Assembly (NCBI RefSeq): GCF_040096075.1
Contig: NZ_JBBMFJ010000015.1
Coordinates: 12,269-76,268 of the forward strand
Reading direction: 5' to 3'
Source of the DNA: Brotaphodocola faecis
GTDB taxonomy: Bacteria > Bacillota > Clostridia > Lachnospirales > Lachnospiraceae
Length of the DNA stretch: 64,000 bases
The position numbers were made by a program, and so were the translations under genes. The notes beneath the pieces are model-generated. The model searched no databases. It worked only from the letters and a program-made list of their open reading frames with translations, and had not been told where the DNA came from. How positions within the stretch are numbered: the stretch's first letter is position 1; every line of letters begins with the position of its first letter. Below are positions 1-8,895 of this stretch, one piece after another.

Positions 1-1241
1 TCGATGTGCTCAGTACCGATGGAAAGGCGGATGGTGGTTGGCTTGATGCCGCATGCCAGCAGGCCTTCCTCGTCTAACTGGGAGTGGGTGGTGGATGCCG
101 GATGGATAACCAGGGACTTCACATCAGCCACGTTTGCCAGCAGGGAGAATAACTCCAGGCTCTCGGTGAATTTCTTTGCGGTATTGACATCACCCTTGAT
201 TTCGAAAGTGAAGATGGAACCTGCACCGTTCGGGAAGTAGCGGTCATACAGCTCTTTCTGACGTCCGGTAGCCAGGGACGGATGGTTTACTTTCTCTACC
301 TGCGGATGGTTCTTTAAGAACTCCACTACCTTCAGCGCGTTCTCCACGTGGCGCTCTACTCTTAAGGACAGAGTCTCCAAGCCCTGCAGTAACAGGAAGG
401 AGTTGAACGGGGAAATGGTTGCGCCCAGGTCTCTCATCAGCGTGGTGCGGAGTTTTGTAATGTAAGCCGCATTTCCGCATGCCTCTGTGAACACGATGCC
501 GTGGTAAGAAGGGTTCGGCTCGCTTAATCCCGGAAACTTGTCGTTCTGGTTCCAGTCAAACTTACCACCATCTACAACCACACCGCCCATGACGGTTCCG
601 TGGCCGCCCATGAACTTAGTAGCGGAATGAACCACGATATCAGCGCCGTGCTCCAGCGGACGTAAGAGATACGGAGTAGCGAAGGTGCTGTCTACGATGA
701 ACGGAATGCCGTGGCGGTGGGCAATCTCTCCGATTGCTTCCAGATCTGCCACATCCGAGTTCGGGTTGCCAAGAGTCTCTGCATAGAGAAGCTTGGTGTT
801 CGGCTGAATCGCTTTCTCGAAGTTTTCCGGATCTGCAGGATCTACCAGGGTAGCTGTGATTCCCTGCTCCGGCAGAGTGTTCTCAAACAGGTTGGTAGTT
901 CCGCCGTACAGGTTGGTGGAAGATACGATGTGGTCTCCTGCCTTTGCGATGTTCTGGATTGCGTAAGCGATGGCTGCGGAACCGGATGCGGTTGCCAGTG
1001 CGCCAATGCCGCCCTCTAAGGCTGCGACTCTCTTCTCGAATACGTCGGAAGTCGGGTTCATCAGTCTGGTGTAAATGTTACCCGGCTCAGTCAGACCGAA
1101 ACGGCCTGCTGCCTGTGCGGAATCTTTGAATACATAAGAGGTAGTTGCATAAATCGGAACAGCTCTGGAATCCGTTGCCGGATCTGCGTTTTCCTGTCCT
1201 ACGTGAAGCTGAAGGGTTTCAAACTTATAATTTTTGCTCAT
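1..1241 (-). CDS. metY: O-acetylhomoserine sulfhydrylase (3' end cut by window edge)
   Basis: PLP enzyme of the Cys/Met-metabolism family that makes homocysteine from O-acetylhomoserine and sulfide in the cytoplasm. About 413 residues are visible and the frame is still open at base 1, so only the last few residues are missing. The protein begins MSKNYKFETLQLHVGQ. The PLP-lysine motif HSATKFMGGHG puts the Schiff-base lysine at residue 209, and YATTSYVF and EPGNIYTRLMNPT near the N-terminus are typical of the O-acetylhomoserine branch. The start at 1241 follows GGAAAGGCAG. A consensus sigma-A promoter lies about 100 bases upstream, so it is probably transcribed alone. The long leader was checked for an S-box-like fold and none was obvious. 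Cystathionine gamma-synthase is less likely given the YTRLMNPT and TKFMGGHG context. Confidence 0.95.
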   Translation of the reverse strand, partial: MSKNYKFETLQLHVGQENADPATDSRAVPIYATTSYVFKDSAQAAGRFGLTEPGNIYTRLMNPTSDVFEKRVAALEGGIGALATASGSAAIAYAIQNIAKAGDHIVSSTNLYGGTTNLFENTLPEQGITATLVDPADPENFEKAIQPNTKLLYAETLGNPNSDVADLEAIGEIAHRHGIPFIVDSTFATPYLLRPLEHGADIVVHSATKFMGGHGTVMGGVVVDGGKFDWNQNDKFPGLSEPNPSYHGIVFTEACGNAAYITKLRTTLMRDLGATISPFNSFLLLQGLETLSLRVERHVENALKVVEFLKNHPQVEKVNHPSLATGRQKELYDRYFPNGAGSIFTFEIKGDVNTAKKFTESLELFSLLANVADVKSLVIHPASTTHSQLDEEGLLACGIKPTTIRLSIGTEHI

Positions 1242-1345
1242 GGTATGTACCTGCCTTTCCAAATTCATCCTTACGTCTTTTTCGCCTGTTCGGTAACTCA
1301 TTTTTTGAATTACCCTGTATCTCTGTAGGTGTTTCGTTGTTCTGT

Positions 1346-1374
1346 ATTATAATTTCTTCAACCCACTATGTCAA
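1346..1374 (-). promoter_or_regulatory. sigma-A promoter of metY
   Basis: On the minus strand TTGACA (1369-1374) is followed by a 17-nt spacer and TATAAT (1346-1351), a perfect consensus. It leaves a leader of about 95 nt before the metY start. Confidence 0.85.
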
Positions 1375-1409
1375 TAGGTTTATAGGTGTTTTTTTATAAA
1401 TACAATTTC

Positions 1410-1456
1410 ATGCAAAATAAAAAGGAGAAACCCTCTGTTGTCAGAAAGTTTCTCCT
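1410..1456 (-). terminator. intrinsic terminator after pepV
   Basis: The arms AGGAGAAAC and GTTTCTCCT (1448-1456 and 1423-1431) form a 9-bp stem with a 16-nt loop. On the minus strand the stem is followed by TTTTTATTTTG. It lies about 60 bases past the pepV stop. Confidence 0.8.
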
Positions 1457-1516
1457 CACTTGTCTCTATCCTGTTTTCAGTTCACGACTTTCATCTGTTG
1501 CTGAGCGCTCACGCAA

Positions 1517-2920
1517 TCAGCCGCACAGATCCACAATGGCCTGCGCAAAAATCTTGGCGCTGACCAAAAGCTCATCAAGTACCGCAAACTCGTCCGGCCC
1601 ATGCATCTTGTTGTCCGTCTCCGGCATAGCTGCGCCGAATGCCACGCCATTCTTTAAATCATGCACATAGGTGCCGCCGCCCATAGCCTGGCACTCACCC
1701 TTGCGTCCGGTGTAGGTCTCAAACGCCTTTAATAAGGTCTTTACAAAATGAGAATCCTCCGATACATGATGCGGCGGGATCATGGCTTTATTCAACAGGG
1801 TGATTCCCTGCTCTGCCATGCGGCTGCGCACAACCTCCAGCACGTTCTCATCATTGCCACATACCGGTACACGGCTGTCAAACTTACCGTCCAGGCTTCC
1901 GGCGTCTACCGTCAGCATATTGAAGGACAGCGTCATTTTGCCGGAAAGCTCATCTTCCATGAACACGCCCAGCGTGTTTCCGTTTACATCACCATGCGGA
2001 ATCAGAGCAGCTGCCTTTCTTACCATGTCAATCTGCGGACATGCCGCAAAGTCCAGCTTTCCAAGGAATGCCAGAAGACCGGTCAGGGCATTGTTGCCCA
2101 CTTCCGGGGTAGACGCATGGGCGCCGACACCGGTCGCGGTTACTGCGGTAAACGTGCCGTCCGCCTCAAAATCAAAATGAATTCCAGTCTCTTTCTCCGT
2201 CTCTGCCGCAGCTGCCTCTAGAGCGGTCATGGCAAAACCTTCTACGGCTGCCCGTGCCTTACCCGGAACTACATTGACCTTGGTTCCGGCCTTGATGGAA
2301 ACCAGTCTCGGAAGCGCTTCAGAGGCCTCAAACTTTGCAGTGAAATGACCCGGGAAGCGTCCCTTCTCCGTGTTTACCAGCGGGTAAGCCGCATCCGGAG
2401 AGAAGGTCATGGGAGCCTCTTTTTCCATGCTATAGTAATGTTCGATGTCGCTGCTGCCACATTCCTCATCGGTGCCCAGGATCAGGCGCACATTCTTCTT
2501 TAACGGAATGCCCAGTTCCTTCACGGCACGCATGGCGTAAAGAGCTGCCACAGCCGGTCCCTTGTCATCCGCAGTGCCGCGTCCATACAGTTTTCCATCT
2601 TTGAGTACCGGTTTAAACGGCTTTGTCACCGTCCAGCCTTCTCCTGCCGGGACTACATCCAGATGCGCCAGAATATCAAGCTGCTTCGGAAGCTCATTCA
2701 TGTCCACGCAGCCAACATATCCGTCGTAATCACAGGTTTCAAAGCCGTACCCCTCGGCCATATCCAGGGCCGTATCCAGGCATTCTGCCGCGCCCGGACC
2801 AAACGGCATATCTTCCTCTTCCGGCATCTTCTCGCTGTTGATGCGGCAGAGCTCAAAAATGTCTTCGATCATCTCGTCTTTGTGGGCATCCACCCAGGCA
2901 CTGATTTTCTCTTTATACAT
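1517..2920 (-). CDS. pepV: M20 family dipeptidase PepV
   Basis: Cytoplasmic zinc dipeptidase that releases amino acids from dipeptides. The 467 residues match the family length of about 465-470. Metal and catalytic motifs are in place: HLDVVPAG (His86), GRGTADDKGP (Asp118/119) and GTDEECGSSD (Glu152/153). The C-terminal half has the lid-domain insertion typical of PepV. An in-frame TTG exists 15 bases upstream. The ATG at 2920 is preferred because GGAGGGGG sits 5-10 bases before it. It starts 17 bases after the yqeY stop, so the two are probably co-transcribed, with a terminator after pepV. Confidence 0.93.
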   Translation of the reverse strand: MYKEKISAWVDAHKDEMIEDIFELCRINSEKMPEEEDMPFGPGAAECLDTALDMAEGYGFETCDYDGYVGCVDMNELPKQLDILAHLDVVPAGEGWTVTKPFKPVLKDGKLYGRGTADDKGPAVAALYAMRAVKELGIPLKKNVRLILGTDEECGSSDIEHYYSMEKEAPMTFSPDAAYPLVNTEKGRFPGHFTAKFEASEALPRLVSIKAGTKVNVVPGKARAAVEGFAMTALEAAAAETEKETGIHFDFEADGTFTAVTATGVGAHASTPEVGNNALTGLLAFLGKLDFAACPQIDMVRKAAALIPHGDVNGNTLGVFMEDELSGKMTLSFNMLTVDAGSLDGKFDSRVPVCGNDENVLEVVRSRMAEQGITLLNKAMIPPHHVSEDSHFVKTLLKAFETYTGRKGECQAMGGGTYVHDLKNGVAFGAAMPETDNKMHGPDEFAVLDELLVSAKIFAQAIVDLCG

Positions 2921-2937
2921 GAAATCCCCCTCCAAAA

Positions 2938-3384
2938 CTATTTTGTCATATCAGCTAAGGTCTGATTTACCAGCTTGCCGTCTGCCTTGCCTTTTACCTT
3001 CGGCATCAGAACCTTCATGATCTTGCCCTTATCTGCCACGGTCGGCTTCTCAATGCCAAGCTCTGCGAGCACCCCTTTGATCACCTCGGTAATCTGCTCT
3101 ACGTTCATATCTTCCGGAGCGAACTCTTTGTATACGGCAAGTCTGGCGGCAGCTTCCTCGCGGATGTCGGTGCGGTCTGCCGGAGCCATATCGTAGGTCT
3201 CCTGGGTCTGGCGGATTTCCTTCTTTACGACTGCGTTCTCCTCATCCTCAGTCAGGTCTGCGCGTTTGTCAATCTGCGCGTTCTTCAGTGCGGAAAGCAG
3301 CATGGACAGGGAATCTTTTCTTGCCTTGTCTTTTGCCTTCATAGCCTCTACCATTGCAGCTCTTACTACGTCAATCTTGCTCAT
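2938..3384 (-). CDS. yqeY: GatB/YqeY domain protein
   Basis: A 148-residue protein of the YqeY family, related to the tail domain of the amidotransferase GatB, which binds tRNA. The free-standing form has no settled role. It is almost entirely helical and charged, with the family pattern around KEIRQTQETYDMAP and the terminal KVKGKADGKLVNQTLADM. The start at 3384 follows AAGGAGTG. The in-frame upstream codons (from 3414) have no good ribosome site. It leads directly into pepV. Confidence 0.9.
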   Translation of the reverse strand: MSKIDVVRAAMVEAMKAKDKARKDSLSMLLSALKNAQIDKRADLTEDEENAVVKKEIRQTQETYDMAPADRTDIREEAAARLAVYKEFAPEDMNVEQITEVIKGVLAELGIEKPTVADKGKIMKVLMPKVKGKADGKLVNQTLADMTK

Positions 3385-3418
3385 AATGTTACACTCCTTT
3401 TCCATTTTATTCACATCA

Positions 3419-3450
3419 GGCTGTCACACCCAACATCCGGTGCGGCAGCC
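3419..3450 (-). terminator. hairpin between prfC and yqeY
   Basis: On the minus strand GGCTGCCGCACC pairs with GGGTGTGACAGCC, giving a stem of about 11 bp with one mismatch and a 7-nt loop. There is no T-run after it. It may be a weak terminator or an RNA-stabilising hairpin between prfC and yqeY. Confidence 0.4.
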
Positions 3451-3477
3451 CGTTTGTTTTCGGATTATGCCACAGTT

Positions 3478-5070
3478 CTAGTTGCGGCCAAACTCGCTCA
3501 GCTTCAGACCAGGGTTGCGGTCCTCCACCATGCCGATGCTCCAGCTGTTGACAAAGATCAGCAGTGGGTTGTCCTTTAAGTCCTTGATGCGCTTCATGTC
3601 GGAGGTACCCTGGATCTTGGCTACATCCACCTCGTCCTTGTTCTCGATCCAGCGGATGTACTCGTACGGCAGTTTCTCCAGCTTGACCTCTACGTTGTAC
3701 TCATTCTCCAGGCGGTAGGTCAGAACCTCAAACTGCAGTTCGCCGACTACGCCGACAATGATCTCCTCCATACCGGTGTTGAACTCCTGGAAGATCTGGA
3801 TTGCGCCCTCCTGGGCAATCTGGCTCACGCCCTTTAAGAACTGTTTGCGCTTCATGGTGTCAATCTGGCGCACGCGGGCAAAATGCTCCGGCGCGAAGGT
3901 CGGGATGCCCTCAAACTCAAACTTCTCGTTGGACAGGCACAGGGTATCTCCAATGGAGAAGATGCCCGGATCAAATACACCGATGATATCACCGGCGTAA
4001 GCTTCCTCGACAATCTTTCTGTCCTGCGCCATCATCTGCTGCGGCTGGGACAGGCGGATCTTCTTGCCGCCCTGTACATGGTTTACTTCCATGCCGGCCT
4101 CGAACTTGCCGGATACAATACGCATGAAGGCGATACGGTCACGGTGCGCCTTGTTCATGTTTGCCTGGATCTTGAAGACAAAGGCAGAGAAATCATCGTT
4201 AAACGGGCTGATTTCACGGGTGATGGCCTTTCTCGGCAGCGGAGAAGTGGTCATCTTCAGGAAATGCTGCAGGAAGGTCTCTACACCGAAGTTGGTCAGA
4301 GCGGAACCGAAAAATACCGGAGATAAGTTTCCACGGCTGACACGCTCCTGATCGAACTCATCGGCTGCGCCGTCTAACAGTTCGATCTCATCCAATAACT
4401 GCTGGTGGTAATCTGCTCCGATGACGGACTCCACGTCAGTTCCCTCCACCGGGAAGGTCTGGGAAGCAATCTCTTTCTGTCCGCCCATGGCAGCGGTGAA
4501 TGTGGTGATGGTCTTGTCGTGGCGGTCATACACGCCCTTGAAGTTCTTTCCGCAGCCGATCGGCCAGTTGATCGGGCAGGTGCGGATACCCAGCACGTTC
4601 TCAATCTCGTCCATCAGCTCAAACGGATCTCTCGCCTCACGGTCCATCTTGTTGATAAAGGTGAAGATCGGGATGCCTCTCATAACGCAGACCTTGAACA
4701 GCTTGATGGTCTGGGCCTCAACACCCTTGGAACCGTCAATGACCATGACCGCGCTGTCGGCAGCCATGAGGGTACGGTAGGTATCCTCAGAGAAGTCCTG
4801 ATGTCCCGGGGTGTCCAGGATGTTGATGCAGTAGTTGTCGTACTCAAACTGCATAACGGAAGAGGTAACGGAAATACCTCTCTCCTTCTCGATCTCCATC
4901 CAGTCGGAAACCGCATGTTTTGCGGCCTTTCTGCCCTTTACGGTACCAGCCAGGTTGATGGCGCCTCCGTAAAGAAGGAATTTCTCCGTCAGGGTCGTCT
5001 TACCTGCATCCGGGTGGGAAATGATCGCAAAGGTTCTTCGTTTCTTAATTTCTTCTGTGATATTTGACAA
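3478..5070 (-). CDS. prfC: peptide chain release factor 3
   Basis: GTPase that recycles RF1/RF2 from the ribosome after peptide release. The GTP motifs are all visible: HPDAGKTT (P-loop, about residues 19-26), DTPGHQDF (about 86-93) and NKMDR (about 143). Domain II and the RF3-specific C-terminal domain follow. The TTG start at 5070 is chosen because CGGAGG precedes it by 8 bases and it gives 530 residues, the usual RF3 length. Starts further upstream (5136-5151) would add residues not seen in the family. A good promoter lies 107 bases upstream. Confidence 0.95.
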   Translation of the reverse strand: MSNITEEIKKRRTFAIISHPDAGKTTLTEKFLLYGGAINLAGTVKGRKAAKHAVSDWMEIEKERGISVTSSVMQFEYDNYCINILDTPGHQDFSEDTYRTLMAADSAVMVIDGSKGVEAQTIKLFKVCVMRGIPIFTFINKMDREARDPFELMDEIENVLGIRTCPINWPIGCGKNFKGVYDRHDKTITTFTAAMGGQKEIASQTFPVEGTDVESVIGADYHQQLLDEIELLDGAADEFDQERVSRGNLSPVFFGSALTNFGVETFLQHFLKMTTSPLPRKAITREISPFNDDFSAFVFKIQANMNKAHRDRIAFMRIVSGKFEAGMEVNHVQGGKKIRLSQPQQMMAQDRKIVEEAYAGDIIGVFDPGIFSIGDTLCLSNEKFEFEGIPTFAPEHFARVRQIDTMKRKQFLKGVSQIAQEGAIQIFQEFNTGMEEIIVGVVGELQFEVLTYRLENEYNVEVKLEKLPYEYIRWIENKDEVDVAKIQGTSDMKRIKDLKDNPLLIFVNSWSIGMVEDRNPGLKLSEFGRN

Positions 5071-5176
5071 AAATAAGTCCTCCGTTCTATAGGTGAAAGC
5101 GGTCTGAATCCGCCCGCTTTTTCTGCTCGTTTCCATTGGCTGACTACGCATACCCGCGCAGTTACTCCAATCTTAC

Positions 5177-5205
5177 ATTTTATCAGACATATGAATCTTT
5201 GACAA
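5177..5205 (-). promoter_or_regulatory. sigma-A promoter of prfC
   Basis: Minus strand TTGTCA (5200-5205), a 17-nt spacer and TAAAAT (5177-5182). It lies between coaBC and prfC and gives prfC its own start. Confidence 0.7.
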
Positions 5206-5255
5206 GAGCCAGAGTTGCCGGAAACAATGGCTTTTTGATTGGAAAATCCCTGTTT

Positions 5256-6449
5256 TTAGTGCTTTGCGGCAAAAATCCGGTTCAGCAGCTCATGCGCTAC
5301 CTGATCCTTGCTCATGAGCGCCAGCTCTTCTGCCCCGTCTTTCGTAATGACCGTCACGATATTGGTATCCGTGCCAAATCCGGCTCCGGCGGTGCGCAGG
5401 CTGTTGGCCACGATCATGTCCACGTTCTTTTTTACAAGCTTTGCCCGGGAGTTCTCCAGCATATTCTGGGTCTCCATGGAGAAGCCACAGAGTACCTGCC
5501 CCTCTCTCCGGTGAGCCCCCAGCCATGCCAGAATATCATCGGTGCGCTCCAGTTCTATATTCATATTGCCGTCGCTCTTCTTGGTTTTCTCAGCGCCCAC
5601 CACAGCCGGACGGTAATCAGCCACAGCCGCCGCCTTGATGATGGCATCCTGCTCCGCACTGACAGAGGTCACGGCGTCAAACATATCCCTTGCGCTGACT
5701 ACCGGCACCAGCTTTACGCCCATCGGCGCTTTTAAATCCACCGGTCCGCTCACCAGCGTTACCTCTGCGCCGCGTCTTGCCGCCGCCCGGGCAATGGCAT
5801 AACCCATCTTTCCGGTGGAGTGATTGGTAATGTAGCGCACCGGGTCAATGGCTTCCCGGGTTGGTCCTGCCGTCACCAGAACCTTCTTTCCGGCCAGATC
5901 TTTCTCACAGGCCAGCTCCTGTAAAATGTATTCCAATAATGTCTCCGGCTCCGGCATCTTTCCGGCTCCGGTATCGCCGCAGGCCAGATAGCCGCTGGCC
6001 GGTTCGATGATGTGCATGCCGTATTTCCGGCAGATATTCAGGTTATCCTGGGTGATGGGATTCTCATACATCTGAGTATTCATGGCCGGTGCCAGATACT
6101 TCGGGGCCTTGCAGGCCAGGAAGGTAGTCGTCAGCATATCATCCGCAAGACCATGGGATACTTTCGCGATCACATTGGCGGTAGCCGGGGCGATCATGAA
6201 GATATCTGCCTGCTTGGCCAGGGATACATGCTCCACTTGAAACTCAAAGTTCCGGTCAAAGGTGTCAACCAGACACTTCTGTCCGGTGAGGGTTTCAAAG
6301 GTCGTTGGGGTAATGAAATTGGTTGCGTTCTGTGTCATGATGACCCGCACATTGGCGTGCTGCTTTACCAGCATGCTGGCCAGATTTGCGATCTTGTAGG
6401 CTGCGATGCTGCTGCTCACACCCAGAACTACGGTTTTTCCTTTTAACAT
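5256..6449 (-). CDS. coaBC: bifunctional phosphopantothenoylcysteine decarboxylase / synthetase
   Basis: Two-domain coenzyme A enzyme. The N-terminal CoaC half is a flavoprotein decarboxylase and the C-terminal CoaB half is the CTP-dependent ligase. Visible landmarks are GVSSSIAAYK at the N-terminus, the PAMNTQMYENP substrate clamp, LACGDTGAGKMPEP with the CoaC cysteine, and NHSTGKMGYA of CoaB. The 397 residues are full length. The start at 6449 follows GAGGAGGAAT. An extended -10 (TGGTATACT, 6492-6497) lies just upstream with no clear -35. It is divergent from coaX, so two CoA-pathway genes share one intergenic region. Confidence 0.95.
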   Translation of the reverse strand: MLKGKTVVLGVSSSIAAYKIANLASMLVKQHANVRVIMTQNATNFITPTTFETLTGQKCLVDTFDRNFEFQVEHVSLAKQADIFMIAPATANVIAKVSHGLADDMLTTTFLACKAPKYLAPAMNTQMYENPITQDNLNICRKYGMHIIEPASGYLACGDTGAGKMPEPETLLEYILQELACEKDLAGKKVLVTAGPTREAIDPVRYITNHSTGKMGYAIARAAARRGAEVTLVSGPVDLKAPMGVKLVPVVSARDMFDAVTSVSAEQDAIIKAAAVADYRPAVVGAEKTKKSDGNMNIELERTDDILAWLGAHRREGQVLCGFSMETQNMLENSRAKLVKKNVDMIVANSLRTAGAGFGTDTNIVTVITKDGAEELALMSKDQVAHELLNRIFAAKH

Positions 6450-6552
6450 AAGAGTAAAATTCCTCCTCGATCTATCGTAAACAGTTTTTTCAGTATACCA
6501 TATTTTATCCGTCAATAAAAGAGTGATCGTTGTCAGAGAACCCCGTTTTTTA

Positions 6553-6581
6553 TTGTCATTCGCTCTAAAATATGGTAGGAT
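6553..6581 (+). promoter_or_regulatory. sigma-A promoter of coaX
   Basis: TTGTCA (6553-6558), a 17-nt spacer and TAGGAT (6576-6581), about 70 bases before the coaX start. Confidence 0.65.
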
Positions 6582-6653
6582 GTAACATAATGCACACAGG
6601 CTTTTACGCCTGTCCCACACGAAAATTTTCACGAATAAAAGGAGCTTCTTTCC

Positions 6654-7421
6654 ATGATTTTAGCACTGGATATGGGAAATACCAACATCGTCATCGGCTG
6701 TATCGATTCTCATAAAACTTATTTTGTAGAGCGTGTCACCACCGACCACGCAAAAACCGGAACCGAGTACGCCATTAATATAAAGAACATTCTGGAAATC
6801 CACCAGATCGACCCGTCCGAGATCGAGGGTGCCATCATGTCCTCTGTCGTTCCGCCGTTAAACGCGGCCATCTCTTCCGCCGTGAAGAAGATCCTGGGCT
6901 ATCATCCCATGCTGGTGGGCGCCGGAATCAAAACCGGCATGAACATCATCATGGATAACCCAAAAACCGTGGGAAGCGACATGATCGTAGACGCCGTGGC
7001 TGCCATAAAGGAATATCCGGGTCCCATCATCATCATCGATATGGGTACCGCAACCACCATGTCCGTTGTCGATAAGGGCGGTAACTACATCGGCGGCATC
7101 ATCTATCCGGGTCTCCGTGTGTCCCTGGACTCCTTAAGCAGCAACACCGCGCAGCTTCCATCCATCAGCCTGGATATTCCAAAGCACGTCATTGGCAAAA
7201 ACACCATCGACTGCATGCGCAGCGGCATTATGTACGGCAATGCCGGCATGATTGACGGAATTCTGGACCATATGGAAGAAGAGCTGGGGGAACCGGCCAC
7301 CATCATTGCCACCGGCGGTCTCTCCCGCTTTGTGGTTCCGCTCTGCCGCCACAAGATTCTCTACGATGATGCCCTTCTCTTAAAAGGGCTCATGATCCTT
7401 TACGAAAAGAATAAAGCATAA
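6654..7421 (+). CDS. coaX: type III pantothenate kinase
   Basis: First step of coenzyme A synthesis, phosphorylating pantothenate. The type III enzyme is not inhibited by CoA. The 255 residues match the family. The N-terminal phosphate-binding motif DMGNTNIVIGC, the internal DMGTATTMSVVD and the late TGGLS motif mark the ASKHA fold. The start follows AAAAGGAG. It is divergent from coaBC. A strong ribosome site followed by a three-codon reading frame lies just after the stop (7450-7474) and is probably meaningless. Confidence 0.95.
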   Translation: MILALDMGNTNIVIGCIDSHKTYFVERVTTDHAKTGTEYAINIKNILEIHQIDPSEIEGAIMSSVVPPLNAAISSAVKKILGYHPMLVGAGIKTGMNIIMDNPKTVGSDMIVDAVAAIKEYPGPIIIIDMGTATTMSVVDKGGNYIGGIIYPGLRVSLDSLSSNTAQLPSISLDIPKHVIGKNTIDCMRSGIMYGNAGMIDGILDHMEEELGEPATIIATGGLSRFVVPLCRHKILYDDALLLKGLMILYEKNKA

Positions 7422-7484
7422 CAACTGGGGAAGACGGGTTCTGAACGGAGGAGCGCATTATGGCAATCATATAGGGACGGAACG

Positions 7485-7535
7485 AAAAAAGTTCTGCACT
7501 TTGAGAAGTTACTCTCATTGTGCAGAACTTTCTAT
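7485..7535. terminator. bidirectional terminator between coaX and dnaJ
   Basis: AAGTTCTGCAC (7489-7499) pairs with GTGCAGAACTT (7520-7530), an 11-bp perfect stem. It is flanked by an A-run on the left and T-rich sequence on the right, so it can end both converging transcripts. Confidence 0.85.
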
Positions 7536-7546
7536 TTTACTTTCTA

Positions 7547-8725
7547 TTATGCGGCGTGAAACCCGCTTTTTTTGCGATTGCTCGCTGCTTCAAACTCTTT
7601 CAGCTTTGTCAGAGCCTCCGCGCTTAAATTGGTCGGCACTTCAATCTGAACGGTTACATAAAGATCGCCGAAGGTCTTCGGATCCCGCATATTGGCTACG
7701 CCTTTGCCCTTCAGACGGATCTTGGAACCGGACTGGGTGCCCGGTTTGATGCGGCAGGATACGCGGCCGTTTAAGGTCTGGATGATGGCTTCACCGCCCA
7801 GCACTGCTGTAGTGAACGGAATATTTGCTGTGGTATAGACATCCGCGCCTTTTCTGGTGAATCCAGGCTTCTCCGCAACATGAATGCAGATCAGCAGGTC
7901 GCCCGCCGGAGCACCATTCATTCCTGCGCCGCCCTTGCCCTGCAGGCGAAGGCTCTTGCCGTCCTCCATGCCTGCCGGGATGTGAAGCTGCAGTGTCTGC
8001 TTCCGTCCGTCGGAACCGGTCAATGTGATCATCTTGTCGCAGCCGAAAGCCGCTTCGTCGAATGTCACAGTCAGGTCAGAGGTAATATCCCGGCCACGGC
8101 TCTGGTATTCGCCGTTAGAAGCAAAACCATCGAATCCACCGCTTCCAAAACCACTATGGAAGCTGCCGCCCTGATAGCCGCTGCTATCAAAGCCGCTGCC
8201 GTGGAAACCACTGCCGCCAAAACCACCATGGAATCCGCTGCCCTGAGAGCTGCTTCCGCTGGCACCGGATGTTCTCCGCTTTCCGCCATGTCCTCCAAAC
8301 ATTCCACCGAACATACCTCCAAGGATGTCATCCATATCTTCCGGGTTGCCCTCAAAATGGAACTCCTGGTACCCGCTGTTCGGATCGCCCGAGTAACTGT
8401 GGAATCCACCGGTTCCGCTGCCGAAACCACCGTGGAATCCACCGAAACCGCCAAAGCCGCCATATCCTCCAGCTGCCGCCTTCGGATCAAATCCGGCCTC
8501 AAACGCTGCCGCGCCAAACTGGTCGTACAATTTCTTCTTTTCCGGATCACTCAAAACGTCATAGGCTTCATTTATCTCTTTAAACCGCTCTGCTGCCACG
8601 GCATCGTTCGGATTGCTGTCCGGATGATACTTTTTGGCAAGTTTACGGTATGCTTTTTTAATTTCTGCATCACTCGCTGTCTTGGACACACCGAGTACTT
8701 CATAAAAATCTTTCTTTGCAGCCAT
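7547..8725 (-). CDS. DnaJ-type co-chaperone without zinc finger
   Basis: J-domain protein that stimulates DnaK ATPase. The N-terminal J-domain (residues about 5-70) has HPD in KKYHPDSNPND. A very long Gly/Phe/Ser region follows (about 85-225) with repeated GGFGGF and GSGFHG units. The two beta-rich substrate domains come next (LTGSDGRKQTLQLHIPAGM onward). No CxxCxGxG zinc-finger repeat is present, so it belongs with the CbpA/type II group rather than canonical DnaJ. The 392 residues are long for that group because of the Gly/Phe stretch. The start at 8725 follows CAGGGTG. No CIRCE element is seen in front of it. Confidence 0.88.
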   Translation of the reverse strand: MAAKKDFYEVLGVSKTASDAEIKKAYRKLAKKYHPDSNPNDAVAAERFKEINEAYDVLSDPEKKKLYDQFGAAAFEAGFDPKAAAGGYGGFGGFGGFHGGFGSGTGGFHSYSGDPNSGYQEFHFEGNPEDMDDILGGMFGGMFGGHGGKRRTSGASGSSSQGSGFHGGFGGSGFHGSGFDSSGYQGGSFHSGFGSGGFDGFASNGEYQSRGRDITSDLTVTFDEAAFGCDKMITLTGSDGRKQTLQLHIPAGMEDGKSLRLQGKGGAGMNGAPAGDLLICIHVAEKPGFTRKGADVYTTANIPFTTAVLGGEAIIQTLNGRVSCRIKPGTQSGSKIRLKGKGVANMRDPKTFGDLYVTVQIEVPTNLSAEALTKLKEFEAASNRKKSGFHAA

Positions 8726-8824
8726 TGTTCTCACCCTGCTTTCTAAATTGGCTGCTGCCTGCGCAACGCATATGGACAGCAGCCTGAATGTATTTATATT
8801 ACAATATCATCTTGTTCTATTTGT

Positions 8825-8852
8825 ATTATAACACACATTTTCCAAATAGCAA
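8825..8852 (-). promoter_or_regulatory. sigma-A promoter of dnaJ
   Basis: Minus strand TTGCTA (8847-8852), a 16-nt spacer and TATAAT (8825-8830), about 100 bases before the dnaJ start. Confidence 0.6.
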
Positions 8853-8895
8853 GGGAATAGAAAAAATTTAATTTACTTCAACATCTACTTCAATA

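Noticed and set aside
1242..1345. S-box (SAM) riboswitch in the metY leader
   Set aside because: The leader is about 95 nt and shows no terminator-antiterminator fold or conserved S-box core.
7450..7474. Strong ribosome site with ATG and stop after three codons, just after coaX
   Set aside because: Too short to be a gene. Probably chance, or the remnant of a deleted start region.
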